DNA from: Candidatus Amesbacteria bacterium GW2011_GWC1_47_15
GTDB taxonomy: Bacteria > Patescibacteriota > Microgenomatia > CAZETR01 > Amesbacteraceae
Assembly (NCBI GenBank): GCA_001001375.1
Contig: LCNU01000004.1
Coordinates: 1-35,386, forward strand
Reading direction: 5' to 3'
Length of the DNA stretch: 35,386 nucleotides
A program made the position numbers and the translations under genes. A model generated the notes under the pieces. The model saw only the letters and a program-made list of their open reading frames with translations. It searched no databases and had not been told where the DNA came from. Below are positions 13,713 through 22,395 of the stretch, piece by piece. Within the stretch, counting starts at the first letter, position 1, and the number at the start of each line of letters is the position of its first letter.

Positions 13713-15393
13713 GATAATCCTGGCCGTTGACAATCCCGTTGTTATTAAAGTCCCCGAATTCTCTGCCGGTAAGGTTTTGGCCGTAATTACCTACCCAAAT
13801 GAGATAATCCTGGCCGTCCACTTTGCCGTTGCAGTTGGCATCTCCGGGAATACACTGGGAATCCGTGGGAGAAGTATCGGGAATGATACTTCCCAGGGCA
13901 GCGGCTGCATCTAAAATCCCACTGCCGTGTTCCAAGGTATTGTATGCGGGTATGGAAAATTTTTCTGCCGTTTGGGTGAGGATACTTTTTATCTGGTCCG
14001 GTGTCAGATCAGGGTCGGCGCTAAGCATGAGGGCGATGACACCCGTAACATGGGGAGAGGCAATTGAGGTACCGATCTTCAGGCCGCATATTTCAGAGAG
14101 TTCGGACCCATCGGATGTAAGACAATAACGTCCGAGTTCGAGATCCGTAACATAGGTAAATTCAGTAGGATTGCCTTTAATAATAGTTTGTTGGAGGATA
14201 CCGTCCGGCATGCGATCGAAGTTGGCATCCAAAATATTCCAATTGTCGTCTAATACCTGACCCCCGGGGGCAATCAGATCTACCCCTCTTCCGTTGATGT
14301 CTCCGAAGACCGGATCCTGCCGGGTGTAAGGATGGAACTGGGAATAGCTGGCCCGGGCATTATCCCAACGGGATGCGCCTACTGCGATAGTTTCCGGAAA
14401 ACAGGCAGGACATGCAAGGGGAACCTCTGTATAAATTTCCCCCCAATTACCGGTAGGGGCAACTACGACGACATTGCCGGCGGTAACTACCTGCACTGCC
14501 TGGCGTAACAGCAGGTCATATTCTTCACCGCCAAAGCTAAGGTTTATAACCCGGGCGCCTTTTTCCATAGCGTACATCATGCCTGAAATGATATCCAAAG
14601 TAGAACCGGTTCCCCCCGGGCAGGAAAGGGAGCGGATGGGAACAACGGTGATATTCGGGGCGATACCGGCGGAGTGGACGGAATTGTCTGTGTTTTGGGA
14701 AATGATGGCAGTTATGTGGGTACCATGGCCTTCCATGTCGTTGGGATGGTTTGTAACCTCCTGTTGGGGCAGGGGGTTTCCGGTATCACAATCGTATGAA
14801 AGAAAGCTGGCCGGATCTGAAAATGCTACCTGCGTCAACTCCGGTGCTTGTCGGTATTGATTTGTGCCGTCTAGATAATCCTCAAACGCTACACCTGTAT
14901 CTATGACGGCTACTCTTACGGAACGCGAGCCTCGGGAAGGAATCATGTCCCATGCCCGGGGAAGATTGATGCGCACAAGATTCCATTGGAAGTAATAAAG
15001 AGGGTTGGTGGATATCGAGGGTGAAAAATAAGGATCATTGGGAAAGGAAGCAATATTGTAGATATAATTTGGCTGGGCAACCTGAATCCCCGGGTCGTTT
15101 TTAAATTGTATAAGAGCAGAGGAGGTAGCTGACGGGTCCAGATTTAAGGCAATAATACCGTGCTTTTGGTAAGCGGATTTTACGGGAAGGTTACCCAAGA
15201 TTTCCGTAGCCTTGGAAAAGCCGTTTATTTTGTATTTACCGGAAGCTGAATCTTTTTCCAGGGTAAAAGGGCTTTTAGGGCGAATCAGTATCTGACCTTT
15301 CACCTGTTTGGGGGCGGAGGCCGCATGCCCTGACGCGGGAAGCAGGTAAACTACTACAAAAAGCAGCGCCAGCAAGGGAAGTGAGCGGGACAT
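13684..15393 (-). CDS. secreted subtilisin-like (S8) serine protease with C-terminal dockerin-like repeats
   Basis: 569 aa from ATG 15393, which gives a clean signal peptide (MSRSLPLLALLFVVVYLLPASGHAAS); an upstream TTG in the same frame is less likely. An inhibitor-like prodomain spans ~30-110. The catalytic triad is complete: Asp165 in VAVIDTGV, His223 in EGHGTHITAI, and Ser in GTSIASPHVTGVIALM, with the oxyanion Asn in APTGNWG. After a Pro/Thr linker come two ~25-residue Ca2+-loop repeats, GDANCNGKVDGQDYLIWVG and GDFNNNGIVNGQDYLIWVG, which match the duplicated EF-hand-like loops of type I dockerins. The enzyme should be exported and Ca2+-stabilised. The repeats may attach it to a cohesin-like partner or simply stabilise the C-terminus. 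No cohesin gene is in the window. Confidence 0.9.
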   Translation of the reverse strand: MSRSLPLLALLFVVVYLLPASGHAASAPKQVKGQILIRPKSPFTLEKDSASGKYKINGFSKATEILGNLPVKSAYQKHGIIALNLDPSATSSALIQFKNDPGIQVAQPNYIYNIASFPNDPYFSPSISTNPLYYFQWNLVRINLPRAWDMIPSRGSRSVRVAVIDTGVAFEDYLDGTNQYRQAPELTQVAFSDPASFLSYDCDTGNPLPQQEVTNHPNDMEGHGTHITAIISQNTDNSVHSAGIAPNITVVPIRSLSCPGGTGSTLDIISGMMYAMEKGARVINLSFGGEEYDLLLRQAVQVVTAGNVVVVAPTGNWGEIYTEVPLACPACFPETIAVGASRWDNARASYSQFHPYTRQDPVFGDINGRGVDLIAPGGQVLDDNWNILDANFDRMPDGILQQTIIKGNPTEFTYVTDLELGRYCLTSDGSELSEICGLKIGTSIASPHVTGVIALMLSADPDLTPDQIKSILTQTAEKFSIPAYNTLEHGSGILDAAAALGSIIPDTSPTDSQCIPGDANCNGKVDGQDYLIWVGNYGQNLTGREFGDFNNNGIVNGQDYLIWVGNYGL

Positions 15394-15441
15394 GAGGGTA
15401 TTTTTATAGTAACCTCCTTGCAGCAAACCGTCAAATAAGGG

Positions 15442-15470
15442 TTGCAGTCAGGTAAAGTTAAAACTATTAT
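15442..15470 (+). promoter_or_regulatory. trxB promoter
   Basis: TTGCAG (15442-15447), 17-bp spacer, TATTAT (15465-15470), then 9 nt to the ATG at 15480. The leader is near zero length. The short GATGAGG before the ATG would be only partly transcribed. Confidence 0.6.
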
Positions 15471-15479
15471 GATGAGGAC

Positions 15480-16418
15480 ATGGAAGATAAAAAGGCAGAC
15501 ACGATAATTATCGGAAGCGGACCGGCGGGGCTTACGGCGGCCATTTATACTTCACGTGCGGACTTGAAAACGGTGGTCATAGCGGGGTCCAAATGGGGTG
15601 GTCAACTGATGCTGACCACCGAAGTGGAAAATTTCCCGGGATTTCCCGAAGGGATAATTGGACCGGAACTGATGGAGCGGATGCGCCGGCAGGCTGAAAG
15701 ATTCGGAACAGAGATAATAGATGAGGATATCGTCAGGCTGGAGAAAAAAGATGACTGCTTTGCGGTGAAAACTGCTAATCGTGAAATGTGCGGACGGACA
15801 GTGATAGTATCTACAGGAGCTGTAACCAGGTGGCTGCAAGTGCCGGGGGAGGAAAAGCTTATCGGGAGGGGAATATCATCCTGCGCTCCATGCGACGCGC
15901 CGTTTTTCAAAGAGAAAAAGGTATTGGTTGTCGGCGGGGGAGATGCGGCTATGGAAGAGGCGCTGGTTATGACCAAGTTTGCCAGGGAGGTGGTGGTCGT
16001 GCACCGCCGGGACAGTTTCCGGGCCAGCAAAATTATGCAAGAGAGAGTATTGAAACACCCTAAAATCACCATATTATGGGATACCTGCCTGACGGAGTAT
16101 TTGGGCGAGGAAAAACTGAAAGGCGTGAAACTAAAAAATCTGAAAAACGGGACGGTACAGGAGGCGGAAGCAGACGGGGTGTTTGTGGCTATCGGGCACT
16201 TACCAGCTACGGAACTTTTTGCCGGGCAGCTGGAACTTGACGAAAAAGGATTTGTGATACGAGGTAAAAATGGAAAATATCTGACAATGACCAACCTGGA
16301 CGGAGTATTTGCCGCAGGAGACGTACATGACCACAGCTACAAACAGGCGATCACCGCTGCCGGATACGGATGCGAGGCAGCGCTGGAAGTAGAGAAATGG
16401 CTGATGGAGAAGAAGTGA
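15480..16418 (+). CDS. trxB: thioredoxin reductase (NADPH, FAD)
   Basis: 312 aa, family-typical. It passes electrons from NADPH through FAD and a redox-active disulfide to thioredoxin. The FAD site is IIGSGPAGLTAAIYTSRA (residues 10-27), the disulfide CAPC (Cys135 and Cys138), the NADPH site VVGGGDAAMEEAL with HRRDSFRASK contacting the 2'-phosphate, and the C-terminal FAD motif GVFAAGDVHDHSYKQAITAAGYGCEAA. The CAPC form differs from the E. coli CATC but is common in other bacteria. The next gene starts 1 bp after the stop and is probably on the same transcript. Confidence 0.95.
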   Translation: MEDKKADTIIIGSGPAGLTAAIYTSRADLKTVVIAGSKWGGQLMLTTEVENFPGFPEGIIGPELMERMRRQAERFGTEIIDEDIVRLEKKDDCFAVKTANREMCGRTVIVSTGAVTRWLQVPGEEKLIGRGISSCAPCDAPFFKEKKVLVVGGGDAAMEEALVMTKFAREVVVVHRRDSFRASKIMQERVLKHPKITILWDTCLTEYLGEEKLKGVKLKNLKNGTVQEAEADGVFVAIGHLPATELFAGQLELDEKGFVIRGKNGKYLTMTNLDGVFAAGDVHDHSYKQAITAAGYGCEAALEVEKWLMEKK

Positions 16419-16419
16419 T

Positions 16420-17157
16420 ATGTTTGATGAGATAGCGGAAAAGGTCACGAAAAAATTATTAGAGGTTGTGGAAGTATCGGGGAAAGAGTTTGAAGTTCTC
16501 AAAAAGAAATATTCCGGGAAAGGAGCCGAAACCGTACAAGGGTATTGGGAAGAGACCGACGGGACGAAGCCGATTCTCAACGAGGGTGTGTCGGAATGTG
16601 CCGCTTTTCTGATAAGAAACAGAAAATCCGGCGGAATTATCCACGGTCATTTTCCGGATGTGAACGCGGATAGGACAAGACAGAAGGACCGGGAGATTAT
16701 CAATCATGCAGTAGAAATTTACCGGGAGGCACCTGGCGAAAAAGATGTCAGGCTGCCAACGGAAAGAGAACAGAATATTCTTTCCATAATCGAATTTGAT
16801 CCATGGTATGAAAATTATCGGAAAATGCTATCCAGGGTGGGAGAATGGGTTAAAGAATCGGGAAGCAGCAGTGTGGAAATATATTTATTCGGGCAGAACC
16901 CCCCGGAGATATTGCCCGATGAGTCGGATCAGGCCGGCATTATGGTGCGCACTCTAAAGATTCAGAATGCGGTGAATGCGGATCTGCTAGCCCTGGGGAT
17001 ACCAATGGCAAATGTTTGTGACAAGAGAAGAGCAGATAGGGCAAGAGTGGAAGATATTCTATTTCTGCCCGAAGGAAAATCCGATCTGCCAGGACGGAGA
17101 GAGAGGAAAATAATCCATAGTGCGAGAAGGGAACAGTCACCTATGATTGGCCTATAG
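16420..17157 (+). CDS. hypothetical protein, 245 aa (weak resemblance to CheD/CNF-type deamidase fold)
   Basis: It lies 1 bp behind trxB and is probably co-transcribed. The N-terminal ~40 residues are helical. The block ILNEGVSECAAFLIRNRKSGGIIHGHFPD (Cys60, His75, His77) resembles the Cys...His arrangement of CheD-like proteins (GxSxCVAVxxxDxxxxxGGxxHxxLP). The C-terminal half (SSSVEIYLFGQNPPEILPDE, then a helical segment and ANVCDKRRADRARVEDILFLPEGK) would fit strands and loops of that fold. This is only a suggestion from motif shape: spacing is imperfect and no chemotaxis genes are in the window. No membrane segments or signal peptide are seen. Confidence 0.55.
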   Translation: MFDEIAEKVTKKLLEVVEVSGKEFEVLKKKYSGKGAETVQGYWEETDGTKPILNEGVSECAAFLIRNRKSGGIIHGHFPDVNADRTRQKDREIINHAVEIYREAPGEKDVRLPTEREQNILSIIEFDPWYENYRKMLSRVGEWVKESGSSSVEIYLFGQNPPEILPDESDQAGIMVRTLKIQNAVNADLLALGIPMANVCDKRRADRARVEDILFLPEGKSDLPGRRERKIIHSARREQSPMIGL

Positions 17158-17186
17158 TTGCTATTGTTTATGTTTTTGAGTAAAAT
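17158..17186 (+). promoter_or_regulatory. promoter of the first phosphoribosyltransferase-like gene
   Basis: TTGCTA (17158-17163), 17-bp spacer, TAAAAT (17181-17186), then 6 nt to the ATG at 17193. The mRNA is predicted to be leaderless. Confidence 0.65.
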
Positions 17187-17192
17187 CGGCAG

Positions 17193-17783
17193 ATGAGTGA
17201 GTATCCCAGGTCCGCCGCACTGGACGTGTTGCGAAGGATCAGATTCCAAGTACAAAATAAGGACGAATATGGTTCGGAGACTCAAAAAGATGTCGTCAGG
17301 ATTGTGGAGAGTTTTGTGCCGGCATATTTGGGCATAGGTGGAAATTTCGACGGGGTAATGCAGGAGATGTCCTGTAAGTATACAGGCCCCGAGTTGTCTA
17401 AATGGAAAGAAACTTTTGAGGATAACGTAGGTGAAACTATTGATATGATATTGGGGACCGAAGATCCCGTAGAAACTTTGGTCCAAGAAAGAAATAAGCG
17501 GTGGGGAAATCAGGGGGTGAATGAAGCCGGGATGATACTTTCCCCGCTTTCTTCCGGGATTCTGGTAGTAGCAACAATAGCGAGTGAATTGAGAAGAAGG
17601 GGTGTAGATTTACCGCCGGTATTTCCGGCAGTGACCGGTGCGAAAGGTGAGGCATGGCTACCAAGTGTGCAAGCTCCCCGGTCGGTGATAATTTTGGATG
17701 ACTTCGTACAAGGAAGAAATACACAAATAGCAGTTGAAGCTGAAGTGGCCAGAAAATGGCCCGGGACGAAGATTATCCGTTAA
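17193..17783 (+). CDS. phosphoribosyltransferase-like protein, paralogue A
   Basis: 196 aa. The C-terminal part has SVIILDDFVQGRNTQIAVEAEV, which resembles the PRPP-binding loop of type I phosphoribosyltransferases (hhhhDDhhxxGxT: two acidic residues, then Gly and Thr). SPLSSGILVVATIASELRRRG would correspond to the preceding pyrophosphate-loop strand and helix. The N-terminal half is helical and unfamiliar. The next gene has the same layout and aligned blocks, so the two are tandem paralogues. It could be a degenerate, regulatory or salvage-type enzyme; no substrate is inferred. Its own leaderless promoter precedes it. Confidence 0.5.
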   Translation: MSEYPRSAALDVLRRIRFQVQNKDEYGSETQKDVVRIVESFVPAYLGIGGNFDGVMQEMSCKYTGPELSKWKETFEDNVGETIDMILGTEDPVETLVQERNKRWGNQGVNEAGMILSPLSSGILVVATIASELRRRGVDLPPVFPAVTGAKGEAWLPSVQAPRSVIILDDFVQGRNTQIAVEAEVARKWPGTKIIR

Positions 17784-17807
17784 GCAGGAATATAGTAAAA
17801 TGCGGCT

Positions 17808-18476
17808 ATGAACAAGGACGAAAGATTGATGGAAGCAACCAGAAGGACAAGAGATGTTTTGCGCAGGCTGCGGACAGCGGCGATAGGAGATTGCGGGAAA
17901 TTTAACACAGAAATAAGGCCGGTTGCGGAAGCATTGGCGCAAGGGTTGGCAGAACATTATTTGGGCAAAGGTAAACCGAAAGTCCTTGGAGGACTGCTGA
18001 CGGAGGCGATAACTAAATGGGGTGACCATCGGGTCTCATTTGATAACATGACTGATATCCTGACCGTACATTGGTTTTTTGGGGCCTTGGCGGAGGCAGA
18101 AAATCCCATGGAACGTCTCCTGGCAGCGAACCAGATGGACCCGATGGATAAACCGGGGAAAGAAGACCTGGTGGTGACACCGTTGTCCACGGGGTTGATG
18201 GCGGTGGCGCTTGTGGTATTGGCGGAAAGGAAGAGGCGCCGGAAGGTACCGAAATATGCAGCAGCGGCAGTGCCCAGCGGACGGATTAAACAAACTGTCT
18301 GCCTCCCTGATGTGAATCTGCCGGATGAAGGAAGGATATTTATTATTGATGATCAAATAGTGGGGGGAAGAACATATAGGGCTCTGCTGGAAGCGATGAT
18401 CAGGCAATGGGGGGTTAAGAAGCAGGAAGTAGAGACGCCTGGATCTGGGTATGGGTTGCAGGAGGGATTCTTTTAG
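17808..18476 (+). CDS. phosphoribosyltransferase-like protein, paralogue B
   Basis: 222 aa. It aligns with paralogue A: VTPLSTGLMAVALVVLAERKRRRKVP corresponds to LSPLSSGILVVATIASELRRRGVDLP, and RIFIIDDQIVGGRTYRALLEAM to SVIILDDFVQGRNTQIAVEA. Here the PRPP-loop match (IDDQIVGGRT) is closer to the classical motif than in A. The ATG lies 6 nt after TAAAAT (17796-17801), so each paralogue has its own leaderless transcript rather than sharing an operon. The region between the N-terminus and the motif is helical. The substrate is unknown. Confidence 0.5.
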   Translation: MNKDERLMEATRRTRDVLRRLRTAAIGDCGKFNTEIRPVAEALAQGLAEHYLGKGKPKVLGGLLTEAITKWGDHRVSFDNMTDILTVHWFFGALAEAENPMERLLAANQMDPMDKPGKEDLVVTPLSTGLMAVALVVLAERKRRRKVPKYAAAAVPSGRIKQTVCLPDVNLPDEGRIFIIDDQIVGGRTYRALLEAMIRQWGVKKQEVETPGSGYGLQEGFF

Positions 18477-18484
18477 GATATATT
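18456..18484 (+). promoter_or_regulatory. promoter of the DsbA-like gene
   Basis: TTGCAG (18456-18461), 17-bp spacer, TATATT (18479-18484), 9 nt to the ATG at 18494. This placement supports that ATG over the in-frame TTG at 18488. Confidence 0.6.
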
Positions 18485-18493
18485 GATTTGATC

Positions 18494-19348
18494 ATGGCTA
18501 CGAAAAGGATCAGCAGGAAACCAAAAGATGAAATTGAGGAGTTTATAGTAGATGAGACTGAAATAAAGTCTAACGTTCCCGCATCAAATCCCCGGCAGTC
18601 TAACAGGAGTATGTGGGAAAAGATGGGGCCGGTGATGCTGGCGTTGCTTTTATTGCTGGCATTCGGTCTGGGGAGCATGTGGAGCAAAATAAAATATTTA
18701 GAGGCGGGCGGAACCGGTGCGAAGGCTGTAGGCGGAAAATTTACCGATGCGCTGAAAACTTATGCCAAAGAGTTAAAAATCGACGGGAACAAGCTGGTAA
18801 AGTGCGTGGATACCGGCAGTAAAAAACAAATCGTTGATGCTCATGTAAGCGAAGGAACGGGGCTGGGAGTGCAAGGGACTCCGGGATTTTTTATCAACGG
18901 AAGATTCCTTGGGGGGGCCTATCCATTTGAGGCGTTTAAGGAAATAATAGATAAAGAGCTGGAAGGAAAATCAACAGAAGATCTCAAGGACTATTCCGAA
19001 TTGCTGCAGGCAGCTGCCGAACAGGGTTCTTTTGATCCCAAGCCCAAAAAGGTGGAAATAACCGACGCAGCTACCAAGGGGGAAGGCAGCGGAACGGTCA
19101 CCTTGCTGGAATATTCTGATTTCCAGTGTCCGTTCTGCGCCCGGGCAAAACCTACCGTTGACCAGATAATGCAGGAATATCAAGGAAAAGTTCTATTGGT
19201 ATATAAGCATTTTCCGCTGAAGCAAATCCACCCTCTGGCGCAAAAAGCAGCAGAGGCAGCTGAATGCGCAAGGGATCAGGGTAAGTTTTGGGAGATGCAC
19301 GACAAACTGTTTGACAAGCAGGCGGAATGGAGCCCGTTAACGATATAA
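18494..19348 (+). CDS. membrane-anchored DsbA-like thiol oxidoreductase with swapped domain halves
   Basis: 284 aa. It has a cytoplasmic basic N-terminus, a membrane anchor at ~46-62 (GPVMLALLLLLAFGLGSMW), then an extracytoplasmic part. Residues 82-156 (FTDALKTYAKELKIDGNKLVKC, GVQGTPGFFINGRFLGGAYPFEAFKEIIDKEL) are the C-terminal half of a DsbA/DSBA_4-type domain, including the cis-Pro loop (Thr129-Pro130). After a ~40-residue linker, residues 199-284 (GTVTLLEYSDFQCPFCARAKP, LVYKHFPL, AAEAAECARDQGKFWEMHDKLFDKQAEWSPLT) are the N-terminal half with the active site CPFC (212-215). In ordinary family members the order is the reverse, and AEWSPLT would run straight into TDALKTY. The gene thus looks circularly permuted, or like a tandem pair that lost both outer halves. 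Both halves look intact, so the protein could still fold and oxidise thiols in secreted proteins. Confidence 0.8.
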   Translation: MATKRISRKPKDEIEEFIVDETEIKSNVPASNPRQSNRSMWEKMGPVMLALLLLLAFGLGSMWSKIKYLEAGGTGAKAVGGKFTDALKTYAKELKIDGNKLVKCVDTGSKKQIVDAHVSEGTGLGVQGTPGFFINGRFLGGAYPFEAFKEIIDKELEGKSTEDLKDYSELLQAAAEQGSFDPKPKKVEITDAATKGEGSGTVTLLEYSDFQCPFCARAKPTVDQIMQEYQGKVLLVYKHFPLKQIHPLAQKAAEAAECARDQGKFWEMHDKLFDKQAEWSPLTI

Positions 19349-19404
19349 TCGTTCCCAATTAAACGATTTCAGTACTTCAACAGGATTTTTTGTAAAATTG
19401 AGAA

Positions 19405-19950
19405 ATGAAACTGGGAGCAAAGGAGTTAAGGGTGAATAAACCAACGGAGCAGGAACTGGCGGGAATCCCACGGAAGCCGATATGGATCGTGCTGGACAAT
19501 GTAATGGATACCTACAATATAGGATCAATTTTCCGGCTGGCAGATGCGGTAGCGGCGCAGGGGCTGATCCTGTGCGGACGGACGGAAACCCCGCCCAGTT
19601 CCCGGATCCACAAGGCGGCGGTGGGAACGGAAGAGTGGGTGCCCTGGCAGTATTTCGCAGATGCGAAAACGGCCATTTCAAGCCTCAAATCCCAAATCCC
19701 AAATCTCAAGGCGGTAGCAGTGGAGCAGGATAAGCGCGCAGCCTCAATTTTTAATGTTCAATGGTCGATGTTCAATAAAGGACCGGTGGCGGTAATTGTT
19801 GGTCATGAGACGGAGGGGGTATCCAAAGAGGCTTTGGATATGGCGGATGTGATTGTGGAAATACCGATGTGGGGGGTGAACAAATCCCTGAATGTGGTAG
19901 TAAGTACGGGGATAGTGCTGTATGGAATATTGGAAGGTATGATAAAGTGA
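19405..19950 (+). CDS. TrmH/SpoU family RNA 2'-O-methyltransferase
   Basis: 181 aa. SPOUT-fold enzyme that methylates ribose 2'-OH of tRNA or rRNA. Motif 1 is NVMDTYNIGSIFRLADAV (family NxxNxGAIxRTA), motif 2 VAVIVGHETEGVSKEAL (family LVxGxExxGL) and motif 3 VEIPMWGVNKSLNVVVSTGIVLY (family IPMxGxxxSLNVxxAxxI). Small variations (GHETEG, NKSLNVVVS) are seen but the knot residues are kept. Between motifs 1 and 2 are two low-complexity inserts: SLKSQIPNLK (from repeated CAAATCCC units at ~19684-19710) and SIFNVQWSMFNKG. The first uses the same CCCAAAT sequence type as the ligase inserts. The ATG lies 6 nt after TAAAAT (19393-19398). Confidence 0.85.
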   Translation: MKLGAKELRVNKPTEQELAGIPRKPIWIVLDNVMDTYNIGSIFRLADAVAAQGLILCGRTETPPSSRIHKAAVGTEEWVPWQYFADAKTAISSLKSQIPNLKAVAVEQDKRAASIFNVQWSMFNKGPVAVIVGHETEGVSKEALDMADVIVEIPMWGVNKSLNVVVSTGIVLYGILEGMIK

Positions 19951-19954
19951 AGTG

Positions 19955-20230
19955 ATGATGCGGGAGAGAATAGGAAAGGTGGCAAGAGAATCCCTGCCGC
20001 TGGTTTTGGGGGTAAGGCTGATTAAAGATGGACAAGTACCCCGCGGAGTGGCAAATATTATTTACGGGGATATATTAGGAGGAGGGATTGCGCTGTACAT
20101 GGGTTTGGCTGTCGAAGTAAAGGGGTGGGGCGATGAAATGCTGGCCCTGGTATTTTATGGATCGGCGAAGGCAATTCTGTCTTTTTTAGCAGATGATATA
20201 GACCACATGCGGGTAAATCGCCCAAAATAA
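19955..20230 (+). CDS. hypothetical small membrane protein, ~91 aa
   Basis: It starts 4 bp after the methyltransferase stop. The start may be GTG 19952, ATG 19955 or ATG 19958. Hydrophobic segments lie at ~30-53 (ANIIYGDILGGGIALYMGLAVEV) and ~60-80 (MLALVFYGSAKAILSFLADD). The N-terminal part (KVARESLPLVLGVRLI) may be a third amphipathic helix. No family is recognised. It is probably the second gene of the methyltransferase transcript and the last before the 16S promoter region. Confidence 0.55.
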   Translation: MMRERIGKVARESLPLVLGVRLIKDGQVPRGVANIIYGDILGGGIALYMGLAVEVKGWGDEMLALVFYGSAKAILSFLADDIDHMRVNRPK

Positions 20231-20463
20231 AACTGATTAAAAATTTCAGATCGGAAAAGAAAGCGGAGATGCGACAAAGCTGGGGTTTGTATTAGACAAT
20301 AAGAAGTGAGTGAAATTTAATATCCAGCCTGCTTTACTTTGAGTAAGGATTTAAGTATAATTCCGCTACGTTATGTCAGTCTGCACTTTGACAAGTAGCG
20401 AGCTATTTAACTTCTTGTACTTCAGGAAGTGGTAGGAACTTTGTTAATTTATTAACGAAGATA
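20231..20463 (+). promoter_or_regulatory. 16S rRNA promoter and leader
   Basis: TTTACT (20333-20338), 17-bp spacer, TATAAT (20356-20361) is a good sigma70 promoter with predicted start near 20368. The leader then contains 20419-20438, which pairs with the trailer at 22075-22094. No gene is seen in 20231-20332. Confidence 0.7.
20419..20438 (+). other. 5' arm of the pre-16S processing stem
   Basis: ACTTCAGGAAGTGGTAGGAA can pair over 20 positions with TTCCTACCACTTCTTGAAGT at 22075-22094 (19 Watson-Crick pairs and one G-U). The pair closes a stem around the whole 16S gene, the typical substrate for RNase III. Confidence 0.8.
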
Positions 20464-21968
<1,505 letters not shown>

Positions 21969-22074
21969 TAGGAGATTTAACACCCCGGGATTTAGGTCAA
22001 GGCTGCCCGGAAACTAGCCTGACCCATAGGGCAGGGGAACCGAAACTAACGTCAACGTTTCGACCCGCTGTCTA

Positions 22075-22094
22075 TTCCTACCACTTCTTGAAGT
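22075..22094 (+). other. 3' arm of the pre-16S processing stem
   Basis: Complementary to 20419-20438. The ~105 nt between the mature 16S end and this arm contain a small hairpin (GGTCAAGGCT...AGCCTGACC, from about 21994) and no gene. Confidence 0.8.
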
Positions 22095-22100
22095 ATAAAA

Positions 22101-22120
22101 CCTGCCTGCCGGCAGGCAGG
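22101..22120. repeat. perfect CCTGCC palindrome in the 16S trailer
   Basis: CCTGCCTGCCGGCAGGCAGG is identical to the 20-mer inside the ligase gene at 2370-2389. It lies between the 16S processing stem and the terminator. Confidence 0.9.
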
Positions 22121-22130
22121 GTAAAAAAGA

Positions 22131-22156
22131 CCCGCTTTTCCAAAGGCGGGTTTTTT
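22131..22156 (+). terminator. intrinsic terminator of the 16S transcript (probably bidirectional)
   Basis: CCCGCTTTT (22131-22139), loop CC, AAAGGCGGG (22142-22150), then six T. A run of A at 22123-22128 makes it work on the opposite strand too, where it would end the small minus-strand gene 22155-22322. It shows that the 16S is transcribed without the 23S. Confidence 0.88.
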
Positions 22157-22322
22157 AATGTGTAATAACCGGCGGAAGGTATCTTCTTACGTATTCGGAA
22201 CCGTCAATAAAACGAGGATATTTTTTCTTGTTGTAGTTAAAAAGAAAAATAACCGTGAGAGCAACCAGCATAGCATAGAGGGCGATAAAGGGAATAAGTT
22301 CTTTTTTAACGGAAATCCGCAC
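22155..22322 (-). CDS. small single-pass membrane protein, 55 aa (GTG start)
   Basis: The minus-strand frame from GTG 22322 to TAA 22155 reads a basic N-terminus (RISVKKELIP), one hydrophobic helix (FIALYAMLVALTVIFLFNY), a basic stretch (NKKKYPRF) and a short tail. This is a normal layout for a small membrane protein. A -10 box TATACT (22330-22335 on the minus strand) sits exactly 7 nt before the GTG, as in the other leaderless genes here. The stop overlaps the bidirectional terminator. It is transcribed divergently from the 180-aa gene at 22396. No family is recognised. Confidence 0.6.
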   Translation of the reverse strand: MRISVKKELIPFIALYAMLVALTVIFLFNYNKKKYPRFIDGSEYVRRYLPPVITH

Positions 22323-22359
22323 TCAGAAAAGTATAGCAATAAATAACTTGCCTGTCTTA

Positions 22360-22388
22360 TTGACCTATAGTGGGGGAGGGGGTAAAAT
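22360..22388 (+). promoter_or_regulatory. shared-type leaderless promoter A
   Basis: TTGACC (22360-22365), 17-bp spacer TATAGTGGGGGAGGGGG, TAAAAT (22383-22388), 7 nt, ATG 22396. The spacer is nearly identical in copies B and C. Confidence 0.85.
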
Positions 22389-22395
22389 TCCGATT

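Noticed and set aside
15394..15426. An earlier TTG start for the subtilase
   Set aside because: It would place 11 polar residues before the signal peptide; ATG 15393 gives a standard signal sequence and lies 9 nt after a TATAAA box.
22158..22346. A plus-strand 62-aa frame after the 16S terminator
   Set aside because: It starts inside the terminator tail without a promoter and has Lys/Asn-rich shadow composition; the minus-strand frame in the same place has a promoter and a proper membrane helix.
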